Positions 7,778-16,992 are shown, numbered from the stretch's first letter. The stretch is DNA of 64,000 bases from Paenibacillus sp. NFR01 (GCF_900111565.1 NZ_FOIK01000002.1:372001-436000); one strand, 5' to 3'. The notes: generated from the sequence alone by a model not told the origin. Numbers and translations are program-made.

Positions 7778-10144
7778 CTATTTACTCGTGGTTCCCGAGT
7801 CCGTCTTGCCGGTGCTGCCTGGCGCCGAGCCCGGGCCGGCGCCGCCATCCGGCGGAGTCATGCCGCCTTGTCCGCCTTGACCATCCGGTCTGCCGCCGCC
7901 TCTGCCACCCATGCCGCCTTGGCCCATTCCGCCTCCGCCGGTGGTAACGCCGGATTCATTCAGCCAGGTCATGCTGCCTGTAATCTCGAAGGCTACCACC
8001 TTCGTGCCGCCCTGGTAAGCCCCGCCTTCGTACAATCCGTTTTTTGCCGTTCCGGTGGCGCTGCCGCCGGTGTACAGGGTGTAATGGCCTGCCTTCAAAT
8101 CAGGCGAGCTGATGACCACGGCGCGGTAAGCTTTGGACGGAGCGAAGGTAACCACAGTATTGCCGTCCGCATCTTCCAGATGAACCAGTTGTCCGGCCTG
8201 CTGATCGGTGAAGGTCATCGCCACTGTGTATTGGCTGGAGCTGTCCGAAGCGGCTTGCAGCATGCCCGCGCTGCCGGCCGCCACCAGGAATCCGCCCGTC
8301 AGTTCAAACGTGCCGTCGTAATCCAGCGTACCGTTGCCGTCATCCGTCGGGCCGTTCGCGATTACGGTGCCGCCGCTCATCACGATGGAGCCGTTCGAAT
8401 CCAGGCCGTCGCCGTCCGCATTCACCTTCAATGTGCCGCCGGTAATCGTCAGCATGCCGTTGGACGCTCCGCCGCCCATAGGCCCTATTCCTTGAGCGGT
8501 TCCTTGAGCCGCACTGCCCGACGAGCCTGCTGCTGTTCCTGGCGCCGTACCATCCGCCGTGCCTCCAGCGGTTCCTTGCGCCTTACCATCCGTCACACCG
8601 TCCGCCGAGCCATCGTCGGCATCCGCAGATTCCGACGTTTCCGTCGTGCCGCCCGAAGCATTCACGCCGTCGTCCGAAGACGTTACGTCGATATCGCCGC
8701 CGGCAATATTGATGATGGCGCCTTCGATGCCTTCATAGCTTTTGACGATCTTGACGGTTCCGCCCGAGATTTGCGTCAGCACGTCGGCATGAATGCCGTC
8801 ATCGCCGGCCTGAATGTCAAACGTCCCGTCGACAACCGAAACATTGCTGTTCGAATGCAGCGCATCATCCGCCGTGTCTAGCGTGAACGTGCCGCCGTTC
8901 ACGGTCAGATCGGCACCGGCTTTCAGCCCCTTGGCGCTGTCCGACTCTGTGGTATCGGCTTCCACTTCATTTTCGCTCGTTCCGGTTGCCGCAGTCATAA
9001 CCTTGGCATCCGCCGTCTTCACCGTAGCGGTCGCGCTTGCGCTGGCCGCCGTCGTCGAGGCGGAGCCGCCGTCGCCCGGCTGATCCTGCGGAACCGATGC
9101 CGAGGACTCGCCGTCCACCGCCGTCCCATCCGTCTGATCCTGGCCGCCGCGCATACCGCCGCCGAAGCCGCCCCCGCCAAAACCGCCGGGACCTTGCTCT
9201 TCGGCTCTTGCCGGAGCGTTGACGCTGCCGCCGCCGGTCACCAGATCAAAGGTGCCTCCGTCGATAACGAGTGCTTTTTCACTGTGTATGCCGTCATTTT
9301 CAGCCGTGATGTCAAAGGTCCCGCCGGCAATGGCGATGAACCCTTTGTCCTCGTCCTTGTCGTTGGTCGACTTGATGCCGTCGCCGCCCGCTGCAATCGT
9401 GATGCTGCCGTCCTGAACGCCAACCAAATCTTTGCCGACGAGACCGTCGTCCTTGGACTTCACTTCAATCGTGCCCGAGACAATTTTTAGGTCGTCCTTG
9501 CTCGTAATGCCGTCATTGTAATTGGCGTTCACTGTCAGCTTGCCGCTGCCGTTGAAGGTCAGGTCGGCTTTACTGAAAATCGCGGCGCTAGGCTCGTCGC
9601 TGTCAGCGGCAAGATTGTATTCCGCGCCGTCGGTAACGGTATTGTCCGTGCCGTCAGCCAGCGTCACCACTACCTTGCCTGCTTCTTGAATATAAATCGG
9701 CGCATTGTCTTTGCTTGTGATGGATGCGCCGTTCAGTACGAGATGCACGGTGCCTTTATCGGTGTTGTTGACAAGGATCTGCCCGTTGTTCAAGCTGCCG
9801 CTGATGACATAGGTTCCTGCTGCGGTAATGGTTACCGTGCTGCCCGATGCCTCCGCGCCGGAGCCGCTGACGCTGGCGCTGGCGCCGCCTAATGTAATGG
9901 CTGTCGAAGCATCGGCACCCCAGGAAGTGTTCGTGTCGTCTTCGTCGTATTCAACCAGATCGCTCGCCTTGACCGGAGTAATCGTTGCCGTGATCGGCGT
10001 AGCCGCGGAGGTAAGCTGCACGGCAGAAGAGGTTGCCCCGCTGCCCACCGAAGCCGTCGCATTATTGCCTGCCCCGCAGGCTGTCATGGCGGCCGCCAGC
10101 AGGAGCACCAGCCCCAATTTACTGCCTATCATAAATTTGCTCAT
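7778..10144 (-). CDS. Secreted lipoprotein with DUF4353 carbohydrate-binding beta-helix
   Basis: 788 residues. A lipoprotein signal peptide ends in AMTAC, so the mature protein should be lipid-anchored outside the membrane. The body consists of repeated short strands of the form TVNGGTFTLDTADDALHSN and VSSDDGVNAS, the right-handed beta-helix style of the Cthe_2159-like family (DUF4353), known as calcium-dependent polysaccharide binders. Low-complexity Gly/Ser/Ala/Thr stretches interrupt the helix (about residues 310-400 and 500-545), and the C-terminus is a Gly-Met-Arg-Asp-rich tail. The ATG at 10144 is favoured over two upstream ATGs because only it has proper spacing from GAAGGG. It is the last gene of the VTC-DUF4956 operon. 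Confidence 0.85.
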   Translation of the reverse strand: MSKFMIGSKLGLVLLLAAAMTACGAGNNATASVGSGATSSAVQLTSAATPITATITPVKASDLVEYDEDDTNTSWGADASTAITLGGASASVSGSGAEASGSTVTITAAGTYVISGSLNNGQILVNNTDKGTVHLVLNGASITSKDNAPIYIQEAGKVVVTLADGTDNTVTDGAEYNLAADSDEPSAAIFSKADLTFNGSGKLTVNANYNDGITSKDDLKIVSGTIEVKSKDDGLVGKDLVGVQDGSITIAAGGDGIKSTNDKDEDKGFIAIAGGTFDITAENDGIHSEKALVIDGGTFDLVTGGGSVNAPARAEEQGPGGFGGGGFGGGMRGGQDQTDGTAVDGESSASVPQDQPGDGGSASTTAASASATATVKTADAKVMTAATGTSENEVEADTTESDSAKGLKAGADLTVNGGTFTLDTADDALHSNSNVSVVDGTFDIQAGDDGIHADVLTQISGGTVKIVKSYEGIEGAIINIAGGDIDVTSSDDGVNASGGTTETSESADADDGSADGVTDGKAQGTAGGTADGTAPGTAAGSSGSAAQGTAQGIGPMGGGASNGMLTITGGTLKVNADGDGLDSNGSIVMSGGTVIANGPTDDGNGTLDYDGTFELTGGFLVAAGSAGMLQAASDSSSQYTVAMTFTDQQAGQLVHLEDADGNTVVTFAPSKAYRAVVISSPDLKAGHYTLYTGGSATGTAKNGLYEGGAYQGGTKVVAFEITGSMTWLNESGVTTGGGGMGQGGMGGRGGGRPDGQGGQGGMTPPDGGAGPGSAPGSTGKTDSGTTSK

Positions 10145-10187
10145 TGTCATCATCCCTTCGTTTGTAGGTCATGTGTAAAGCCCGGAA

Positions 10188-10871
10188 TCAATATTCAGCC
10201 ACAGTTGGCGTCATCGTCAGCGACAGGTCCAGATTGCCGTTGCGGGTGCGGATCATGTCGAGAAAATCCTTTTGGTTCGTCGTTTCGCTGAACGTTACGC
10301 TGTAGACCAGCTCGTACAGGCTGCCCAGCTCGGTGGTGCGGATTTTGCGCAACTCGTAGGTTACGCCGAATGTTTCAAACACTTCTGCAAAAGCTTCCTC
10401 ATACCCAAGGCTCTCCGGAATCGTTACCTTGAGTGTCTTCTGCACCGTCTTGGCGGCGCCGAATCTCAGCTTGTTCAGCACGAACATCACCGCGCACAGC
10501 GCCAGCGTAAAAAGCACCGCGTAACCGAAAGCGCCGACGCCGCAGGCCAGGCCGGAAGCCATCGTAAACAAGACATACGTAATATCCTTCGGATCGCCGG
10601 GCGCGCTGCGGAAGCGGATAATTGAAAAAGCGCCGGCCAAGCTGAACGCCCGGGCCACATTGCTGCCGATCAGCAGAATGATAATGGCGACAATCACGGG
10701 CAGCAGCACCATGGTAAGGGTAAAGCTTTGCGAATATCCCGCAGGGCTTGTTTTCATATAAGTCAGACTGATGATCGCCCCGAGAGCCAGCGCCACCACA
10801 ATCGTAATCATCGCATCGGTAAACGTCAGGTCGGCGCTCGTCAGCGCCACATTAAAAATCGAATCAAGCAT
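10188..10871 (-). CDS. DUF4956 membrane protein
   Basis: 227 residues with four hydrophobic helices (about 15-35, 45-75, 95-130), then a soluble C-terminal domain of about 80 residues. The conserved FSLAGAFSIIRFRSAPGDPKDI segment between helices, given here as landmarks around residues 76-98, is diagnostic of DUF4956, whose genes regularly sit beside VTC-domain polymerases. The ATG at 10871 overlaps the upstream VTC stop by 8 bases and follows GAGGGAG at good spacing. A GTG three codons earlier is too close to that site. The biochemical role is unknown; a membrane partner for the polymerase is inferred from gene pairing. Confidence 0.85.
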   Translation of the reverse strand: MLDSIFNVALTSADLTFTDAMITIVVALALGAIISLTYMKTSPAGYSQSFTLTMVLLPVIVAIIILLIGSNVARAFSLAGAFSIIRFRSAPGDPKDITYVLFTMASGLACGVGAFGYAVLFTLALCAVMFVLNKLRFGAAKTVQKTLKVTIPESLGYEEAFAEVFETFGVTYELRKIRTTELGSLYELVYSVTFSETTNQKDFLDMIRTRNGNLDLSLTMTPTVAEY

Positions 10872-11607
10872 ACAGGACACTCTCCCTCTCGCATTTGCTG
10901 TCTTTCAGCATCTGTTTATATTCATTTCCGTATTTGGAAAAGCTGGTGCGGTACATCTGGTGCTCGGACAGCATTTTAGCCAGCCAGACCGGAATCGTCT
11001 TCTCGGCCTTCACTTCCATCAGCCACTGCCCTTCCGGCATCAGCAGCTGCCCGTAGGTGCCGTTTTCCAGCTTTAGATCATACCGCCGGCTGCGGATGTT
11101 GGTATCGAAGGTGATCCGGAGATCGCGGTTATTTTTGCAAAACATCGCTTTGCGGTCATAAGAGAGATACACTTTCGGCTTCAGCTCGTAACGGGAGAGC
11201 AGGTATTTGATTTCCTCGATGACCTGTTTATTCATATAGTCCTTGTACTCCGGCTCAATCCCGGTGCGGACAAATTCGTACGCTTCGTTCAGCTTCAGCG
11301 ACGTTCTGCGTTTGTTGACAAGGCCGAACACTTTTTTCTTGATCTCCAGATAGACCTTGGAATCGCCGCCCGGTACGCCGTAAGCCCGGAGACGAAGCTT
11401 TTCTTTGTATTTCGGTTTGGCCAGGCTGCTCCGGATCAGCGAGTCATGCTCCGTGTCGTAGTACAGGTTCGTAATGGAGTAAAACTCATGCTGTTGGTTG
11501 TAGGCGTCGAGTTCCATGTAATCCAGCAAGTCGCAATAGAGCTTTTGGTAGGCGGCGTGGTCGAATACGTATTTGTTCTCATATCGGTTGAATACTTCAA
11601 TCGCCAT
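10864..11607 (-). CDS. VTC-domain polyphosphate polymerase-like protein
   Basis: 247 residues of the tunnel-fold (TTM) VTC family, which in yeast makes polyphosphate from ATP. Strand motifs with alternating charged residues are present: RYENKYVF at the N-terminus, KEKLRLRAYG, VYLEIKKK, VYLSYDRKAMF, LRITFDTNIRSRRYD and LMEVKAEKTIPVW. The C-terminal HQMYRTSFSKYGNEY is also typical. The ATG at 11607 has AAAGGA about 10 bases upstream; the longer frame to 11658 has none. No signal peptide or membrane helix, so it is cytosolic and probably membrane-tethered through DUF4956. It is the first gene of a three-gene operon divergent from a two-component system. Confidence 0.85.
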   Translation of the reverse strand: MAIEVFNRYENKYVFDHAAYQKLYCDLLDYMELDAYNQQHEFYSITNLYYDTEHDSLIRSSLAKPKYKEKLRLRAYGVPGGDSKVYLEIKKKVFGLVNKRRTSLKLNEAYEFVRTGIEPEYKDYMNKQVIEEIKYLLSRYELKPKVYLSYDRKAMFCKNNRDLRITFDTNIRSRRYDLKLENGTYGQLLMPEGQWLMEVKAEKTIPVWLAKMLSEHQMYRTSFSKYGNEYKQMLKDSKCERESVLYA

Positions 11608-11699
11608 AGGTTTCAGATCCTTTCTGTCTGGTTGTTCGGGTGTTCCCCTCTTGCTCATGTCTGTATCTTAGCGTCCGAACCTTTAACGAATCTTAAATA

Positions 11700-11745
11700 G
11701 AATTTACATTGCGAAAATCCATTTAACACTCCGTTTACAATCAAG
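11700..11745. promoter_or_regulatory. Possible response-regulator site in the divergent VTC / two-component intergenic region
   Basis: Three TTTA(A)CA-type half sites at 11703, 11722 and 11734, the last two 12 bases apart as in OmpR-family direct repeats, lie between the divergent operons. They are a candidate binding site for the adjacent regulator. Evidence is pattern only. Confidence 0.3.
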
Positions 11746-11905
11746 GAAGAAATACCGGAGCTTTCGGAATGTGCAAAAAACGGTTAAAATGACGGGGAAG
11801 ATTTCAGCCTTGCATTATAATGAAGCCGGACGTAGCCGGTTAAGGTTGGCTAAAGGTACGTTTGCTACACTGCATTCAAGACAACGAAGGAAGGGGCATA
11901 CGCCC

Positions 11906-12583
11906 ATGAGAATATTGATTGTGGAAGACGAAGTGCATCTGGCGGAGGCCGTGACTCAAATTTTGAAAAAGAATAACTACTCCGTCGACGCCGTCCATGA
12001 CGGCCGGACCGGGCTTGATTTTGCGCTGAGCGGCATTTACGACCTGCTGCTGCTGGATATTATGATGCCGGAGCTGGACGGAATCGGCGTGCTGCAAAAG
12101 CTGCGCGGCAAAGGCATCGCCACCCCTGTCATTTTCCTGACCGCCAAAGGCGAAATCAGCGACATGGTGGCAGGACTCGATTACGGGGCGGATGATTACA
12201 TCGCCAAGCCGTTTTCGACGGAGGAACTGCTGGCCCGGATCCGGGCGGTCATGCGCCGCAGAGGCGAGGTGCTGCCCGAGGATGCGCTGAAGTTCGGCGA
12301 CCTGGAGCTGAATACGACAACGCTGCGCCTGGCGGTCAAAGGCAAGGATATGAAGCTGAATCTGAAGGAAAGCGAGCTGCTGGAGCTGCTGATGACGCGG
12401 CGGCAGTCGGTGACGTCCAAGGAGCAGATTATTGAGAAGCTGTGGGGCTTCGATTCGGAGGCAGAGCATAACAATGCGGAGGTGTACGTTTCGTTTTTGC
12501 GGAAAAAGCTGACGTTTCTCGGCTCGGAGGTGCGGATCGGCACGATCCGGGGCGTGGGCTACGTGCTTGAGGTGAATGCGTAA
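11906..12583 (+). CDS. OmpR-family response regulator
   Basis: 225 residues: a receiver domain (acidic pair EDE at 7-9, phospho-acceptor Asp in LLLLDIMMP near residue 51, the T in FLTAKG near 79, Lys in IAKPFS near 101), then an OmpR winged helix ending RIGTIRGVGYVLE. The frame is open upstream, but the ATG at 11906 follows GGAAGGGG at good spacing and starts exactly at the canonical MRILIVEDE. Its stop TAA shares a base with the kinase ATG (TAATG). It probably controls the divergent VTC-DUF4956-lipoprotein operon, by position only. Confidence 0.95.
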   Translation: MRILIVEDEVHLAEAVTQILKKNNYSVDAVHDGRTGLDFALSGIYDLLLLDIMMPELDGIGVLQKLRGKGIATPVIFLTAKGEISDMVAGLDYGADDYIAKPFSTEELLARIRAVMRRRGEVLPEDALKFGDLELNTTTLRLAVKGKDMKLNLKESELLELLMTRRQSVTSKEQIIEKLWGFDSEAEHNNAEVYVSFLRKKLTFLGSEVRIGTIRGVGYVLEVNA

Positions 12584-13986
12584 TGTTCAAACAACTCCGC
12601 AATCGCTTCCTCATCGTCAATCTCGTCACCATCTCGATTACCATGCTGGCCGCCTTCGCCGCGATTTATGTCATTACCTATCAGGATGTGGCGAACGGCA
12701 TCCGGACAGACCGCGAGCGGATTATGGAGCTGTATCAGGTTCCGCGCGGCGGCGACCGGCCATACGGCGAGAATGCCGCGGACGGAGAGACGCCTGCCGG
12801 AGCGACGGGCGGCGGAAGTGCCGCCGGAGATACCCAGGGCAGCGCAGCGGGGTCCGGTGCCGCGGCAGAAGGCGGCGGCTTTGCCGGCGGCGCGCCCGGC
12901 GGCGGCAAAGCAGGCGGCATGCACCAGGGCGGCGGCAGGGGCGGCCTCAACTCGCCGCCGCCGGAACGTTTTGTGTCGTTCATGCTGCTTACCGACAATG
13001 ACTGGAACATCAGCGTCAAGGATTCGCAGATGACGATGGACGACAGCCTGTACACCGAAGCGCTCGGGAAAGCCAAAGCGCTCGGCACGAACACCGGCGA
13101 ATTCACGATGGACGGCAGCCGCTGGACCTTCGAGAAGAAGCAGACCTCGCTGGGCTACATGCTGGTCTTCCTGGACATTACCGCCCAGCGCGATATTTTG
13201 ACCAGAATGATCTATACCTTTTCGGCTGTCGGCATTGTCATGCTGGTTATTTTATTTTTCTTCAGCCGTTATTTCGCCAATCGCTCGATTAAGCCGGTCC
13301 GGGAAGCCTTCGAGAAGCAAAAGCAGTTTATCGCCGATGCTTCCCACGAGCTCAAAACGCCGCTGGCCGTCATCAACACCAATGCCGACGTACTGCTCGC
13401 CAACCGCGAGGACACCATCGGCGCGCAGGCCAAATGGCTGCAGTATATCAAGTCGGAAACCGGGCGAATGGCCAAATTGACCAGCGATTTGCTCTACCTG
13501 ACCGAAATGGACGATTCCCGCATAGGTCCACTGCATGCTCCTTTCGATATGAGCGACGCGGCGATGGACATCATCCTGACGATGGAAGCGGTGATCTTCG
13601 AGCAGAATGTCATGCTCGACTATGATATCGCTCCCGATGTTACCGTAAACGGCAACCGCGAGCAGATCAAGCAGGTGGTCATGATCCTGCTCGACAATGC
13701 GGTGAAATACTCCGGTCCCGGGGGCCAGGTGAATCTGACGCTCAAAAAACAGCAAGGCGAAGCGCTGCTTGCGGTGTCCAACACCGGCGACGGCATCGCC
13801 CCGGAGCATCTGCACCGGATCTTCGACCGTTTCTACCGCACCGATACCTCCCGCTCGCGCAAGCAGGGCGGCCACGGCCTTGGCCTTGCCATTGCCAAAT
13901 CGATCATCGAGCAGCAGCATAAGGGCAAAATTTATGCTAAAAGCCAGCCGGGCGGGCTGACCACGTTTTATGTGCAGCTGCCGTGA
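12583..13986 (+). CDS. Sensor histidine kinase with Gly/Ala-rich extracellular loop
   Basis: 467 residues: an N-terminal membrane helix (about 9-31), an extracytoplasmic segment to about 207, a second helix (about 208-228), then the HisKA box FIADASHELKTPL near residue 249 with the phospho-His, and an HATPase domain (N box VMILLDNAVKYS, G boxes NTGDGIAP and GGHGLGLAIAK). There is no clear HAMP. About residues 50-125 of the sensor loop are extremely rich in Gly, Ala and Pro, an unusual linker that resembles in composition the Gly-rich tail of the lipoprotein at 7778-10144. It partners the regulator just upstream. Confidence 0.95.
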   Translation: MFKQLRNRFLIVNLVTISITMLAAFAAIYVITYQDVANGIRTDRERIMELYQVPRGGDRPYGENAADGETPAGATGGGSAAGDTQGSAAGSGAAAEGGGFAGGAPGGGKAGGMHQGGGRGGLNSPPPERFVSFMLLTDNDWNISVKDSQMTMDDSLYTEALGKAKALGTNTGEFTMDGSRWTFEKKQTSLGYMLVFLDITAQRDILTRMIYTFSAVGIVMLVILFFFSRYFANRSIKPVREAFEKQKQFIADASHELKTPLAVINTNADVLLANREDTIGAQAKWLQYIKSETGRMAKLTSDLLYLTEMDDSRIGPLHAPFDMSDAAMDIILTMEAVIFEQNVMLDYDIAPDVTVNGNREQIKQVVMILLDNAVKYSGPGGQVNLTLKKQQGEALLAVSNTGDGIAPEHLHRIFDRFYRTDTSRSRKQGGHGLGLAIAKSIIEQQHKGKIYAKSQPGGLTTFYVQLP

Positions 13987-14003
13987 ACTACCATCGGTAA
14001 AAT

Positions 14004-14054
14004 AAAGAGGGTATACGTCTTCGCCGTTACTGCGGCGAATTCGTATACCCTTTC
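14004..14054. terminator. Bidirectional terminator between kinase and YdjM-like gene
   Basis: GGGTATACG (14009-14017) pairs with 14042-14050, and an inner TTCGCCG/CGGCGAA stem extends it. It is flanked by AAAGA on the left and TTTC on the right, and lies between convergent genes. Confidence 0.85.
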
Positions 14055-14076
14055 ATTTGGTAAGGCAGATGTAACG

Positions 14077-14823
14077 TTAGTTTGGCAATACAAACGTATA
14101 CAGCAGCAGCAGGACGGTCAGCAGCACGCAGACCTTCTCCACCGCTCCGCCCCGCTTCGTGCCGGTGCTCATCAGCTTCAGCCGCAGCTTGAATTCGAGC
14201 GGCGGCAGCGGCGTAATGCCGCGCTGGGTCAATGCATCGCACAGCAGATGCATGAGATACGCCAGGCCGCCGGCGAGCCAAAGCTGCGGCGGCGCACCGC
14301 CCGGCTGCAGCAGCCCCGGGCCGGCGCCGGGCATTCCGCTGCCTGCGGCGTACAGCAGCAGCGTCCAGCCGGCCAACGCATAAAAGGTATGCGTCAGGCC
14401 GCGGTGAGGAACGATCGTCGCCAGAATCAGTATCCCCGCGGCGACGAAGTTCCAGGGATGCAGCGCCTCGGCGAAGGCCATCAGGCCGACCGCCGACAGC
14501 AGCATGGCGAGCTGCCGGAGCCGCCGGCCCGGCAGGATGCTCGTGCTGGCGATCAGCAGCGCCAGCGCCAGGTTCCAGGGCCACGCCAGGCCGCCCTGCC
14601 AATAGACCAGGCCTGCTGCAGCCACCAGCAGCAGCTGCAGTAGGCGGATCAGCGCGGCGGGCAGCGCGCCGCGCACGAGCATGGAGTTCGGTTCGTCGAT
14701 ATCCGGCAGCAGCGAGCTGACTGCGGCGACGGCGACGACCGGCAGCGTAATCTCCTGCCCAAGCAAGCCCATCACCGACAAGGCTACGCCGGTACCGATC
14801 ACCAAATGCGATTTGCCCATCAT
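14077..14823 (-). CDS. YdjM/DUF457-family membrane-bound metal-dependent hydrolase
   Basis: 248 residues with about six membrane helices. Family landmarks are the N-terminal MGKSHLVIGTG (conserved His), SLLPDIDEPNS near residue 38, PHRGLTHTF near 140 and LLCDALTQRGI near 196, whose His and Asp residues make the putative metal site of YdjM/YfhP proteins. The reaction is not established for the family; an effect on membrane or DNA-damage response has been reported for E. coli YdjM. The ATG at 14823 follows GAAAGGAG. It stands alone, convergent with the kinase gene. Confidence 0.85.
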   Translation of the reverse strand: MMGKSHLVIGTGVALSVMGLLGQEITLPVVAVAAVSSLLPDIDEPNSMLVRGALPAALIRLLQLLLVAAAGLVYWQGGLAWPWNLALALLIASTSILPGRRLRQLAMLLSAVGLMAFAEALHPWNFVAAGILILATIVPHRGLTHTFYALAGWTLLLYAAGSGMPGAGPGLLQPGGAPPQLWLAGGLAYLMHLLCDALTQRGITPLPPLEFKLRLKLMSTGTKRGGAVEKVCVLLTVLLLLYTFVLPN

Positions 14824-14994
14824 CTGGCAGCCGCTCCTTTCTAAGATGTCGTCAATTATAGGAACAAGTGTACGGCTTTCGCATTATACCAACGCTTCAT
14901 CGTTTTGTCTAGCGAACATGCTTGTCGTTCCCGGGGTTTTAGGATACAATTTGGTCAACTTGCCACACTTTAGCCGAAGAAAGGATGACCGCTC

Positions 14995-15903
14995 TTGAGT
15001 CGCTCCCGAATCGCCGATCTGAGTCTGCTGGCGGTTGCGATGATGTGGGGATGCACGTTTCTGATCGTGCAGCATGCGGTCCGCGTGCTGCCGCCGCTGG
15101 CCTTTAACGGTATCCGCTTCATTGGCGCTGCACTGCTGCTCGGGTTGATTACGGCGGTCTTTTACCGGCAGGAATGGGGACAACTCAGCTTCCGCATGGT
15201 AGGCCATGCGCTGCTGCTGGGCCTTTTTTTATTTATGGGCTATGCCTTCCAAACGGTTGGCCTCCTGTACACGACTACGTCGAATACCGGATTTATCACC
15301 GGTCTATCCGTCGTTTTAGTGCCATTCCTCTCTTTATTGCTGCTGCGACACGCCATTTCGCGGTATACTTGGATAGGTGCGGCGCTGGCGGCAGCGGGTC
15401 TGTACCTGCTGACATTCACCGGCTCCGCCTTGTCGCTGAACAAAGGCGACGGCCTGGTGCTGCTCTGCGCGATTGCTTTTGCGCTGCAGATCGCCTATAC
15501 CGGCATATATGCGCCGCGTTATCCCGCGTTGCCGCTGGTCACCCTGCAGCTTGCGTTTGTCGGCGTACTGAGCATCGCCGCGTCGCTGCTCGTGGACGGC
15601 AGCGGTCCGCTGGCCCGCAGCGGCGAGCTGCTGCAGGACCCGAAGGTGCTGTGGGCGCTGCTCATCTCCGTCGGCCCGACCAGCGCGTTCGCCTTCTGGA
15701 TTCAGACGGCGTGCCAAAAGTACACCACCCCGGCCCGGGTGGCGATTATTTATTCGACCGAACCGGTATTTGCCGCTGCAACCGGCCTGCTGTTCGGCGG
15801 GGAGACCCTCGGCCTGTCGGCTGCCGCAGGCTGCGCCTGCATTCTCGCGGCAATGCTGATCGCCGAGCTTAGCCCCGAACCCCGGAGCAACGCTCCGGAG
15901 TAG
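14995..15903 (+). CDS. EamA-family (DMT) transporter
   Basis: 302 residues with ten hydrophobic helices arranged as two EamA repeats (about 8-140 and 150-290), the drug/metabolite transporter fold. The start is TTG at 14995 with AAAGGA about nine bases upstream. The first EamA copy shows AVAMMWGCTFLIVQH and FNGIRFIGAALLLG, the second PTSAFAFWIQTACQ. The substrate is unknown; members export amino acids, nucleosides or small drugs. Monocistronic, followed by 66-base repeats. Confidence 0.9.
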   Translation: MSRSRIADLSLLAVAMMWGCTFLIVQHAVRVLPPLAFNGIRFIGAALLLGLITAVFYRQEWGQLSFRMVGHALLLGLFLFMGYAFQTVGLLYTTTSNTGFITGLSVVLVPFLSLLLLRHAISRYTWIGAALAAAGLYLLTFTGSALSLNKGDGLVLLCAIAFALQIAYTGIYAPRYPALPLVTLQLAFVGVLSIAASLLVDGSGPLARSGELLQDPKVLWALLISVGPTSAFAFWIQTACQKYTTPARVAIIYSTEPVFAAATGLLFGGETLGLSAAAGCACILAAMLIAELSPEPRSNAPE

Positions 15904-15924
15904 AGAAAGCCTGTGCTTTCAATA

Positions 15925-16077
15925 GCTTAGGCTACACAAAAACCAGGCTTATGCTTCCGATGCAAGTTTTTGTACGAAGCTGTTCAAGAAGCATAGGCTA
16001 CACAAAAACTAGGCTTATGCTTCCGATGCAAGTTTTTGTACGAAGCTACTCGAAGAAGCATACGCTACACAAAAACT
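15925..16077. repeat. 66-67 bp tandem repeat, about 2.3 copies
   Basis: GCTACACAAAAAC recurs at 15931, 15997 and 16064. Between copies lie GGCTTATGCTTCCGATGC and AGTTTTTGTACGAAGC. Within a unit, ACAAAAACT pairs with AGTTTTTGT, so each can fold as a hairpin. It sits directly before the HAD-hydrolase ribosome site, and the last copy is cut short there. Confidence 0.85.
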
Positions 16078-16092
16078 TTTAGGAGAGAAACC

Positions 16093-16896
16093 ATGTACAA
16101 ACTGATTGCCATCGACATCGACGACACGCTAATCAACGACGACAAAGAAGTAACCCCGGGTACACAGCAAGCGCTGGAAGCGGCTGTCGCCGCCGGCGTC
16201 GTTGTTACCCTCGCTACCGGACGCGCTTATGCCTCAGCACAGGCGATTGCCCGCCAAACCGGACTGAACGTGCCGATTATTACGTATCAAGGCGCGCTGG
16301 TCAAAAACCTCATGGACGAAAAAGTCCTCTACGAACGTTATGTGCCGCAGGACGCAGTGCGCAAGCTGTTCGCATATTGCGTGGAACATGATCTGCATCT
16401 GCAAACCTACATCGACGACAAGCTGTACGCCCGTGAAGAAAACCAAAAGCTGAAAGACTATTCGACGCTCAACCGCACACCGTATTTCATCGAACCGGAC
16501 TGGGAGAAGCTGGTCCCGCAAAAAACGCCGAAGATGCTCATCATCGACGATCCTGACTTCCTGGACGAGCTGGCGCCAAAGCTGCGCGAGCTGCTTGGCG
16601 ATGCCGTGCACATCACGAAGTCGAAGCCTTATTTCCTTGAAATCATGCACAGCGAAGGCACCAAAGGTCTGGCTCTGGAGTTCCTTGCGTCCCACTTTGG
16701 CTGCGAGCTGTCGGAGACGATCGCCATGGGCGATTCCTGGAATGACCATGAAATGCTGGAAGCCGCCGGCCTGGGCATTGCCATGGGCAACGCCATCCCT
16801 GCGCTGAAAGAAATCGCCGACTTCATCACCCTCAGCAACAACGAAGAGGGCGTCAAATACGCAATCGATAAGTTCATTCTGCACACAGAGCAATAA
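16093..16896 (+). CDS. Cof-type HAD-superfamily phosphatase
   Basis: 267 residues of the HAD IIB (Cof/YkrA) class, cytosolic sugar- or cofactor-phosphate phosphatases. Motif I is DIDDTL at residues 8-13 (both catalytic Asp), motif II ATGRAY near 41, motif III the Lys in THITKSKPYFLEI region, and motif IV GDSWNDHEML near 215. The C2-type cap lies between motifs II and III. The ATG at 16093 follows AGGAGAG. The frame is open upstream into the repeats but that part is not protein-like. The specific substrate cannot be told. Confidence 0.9.
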   Translation: MYKLIAIDIDDTLINDDKEVTPGTQQALEAAVAAGVVVTLATGRAYASAQAIARQTGLNVPIITYQGALVKNLMDEKVLYERYVPQDAVRKLFAYCVEHDLHLQTYIDDKLYAREENQKLKDYSTLNRTPYFIEPDWEKLVPQKTPKMLIIDDPDFLDELAPKLRELLGDAVHITKSKPYFLEIMHSEGTKGLALEFLASHFGCELSETIAMGDSWNDHEMLEAAGLGIAMGNAIPALKEIADFITLSNNEEGVKYAIDKFILHTEQ

Positions 16897-16992
16897 GCCA
16901 TCTGAAGGGTAGTAGTTGTAGGGCGACTGTCGTTGTGCCTCTGCAGTTCAGTGACTAGTTTGTTTTAGTCGTTTGAAACCAGCTGCCGAGTG

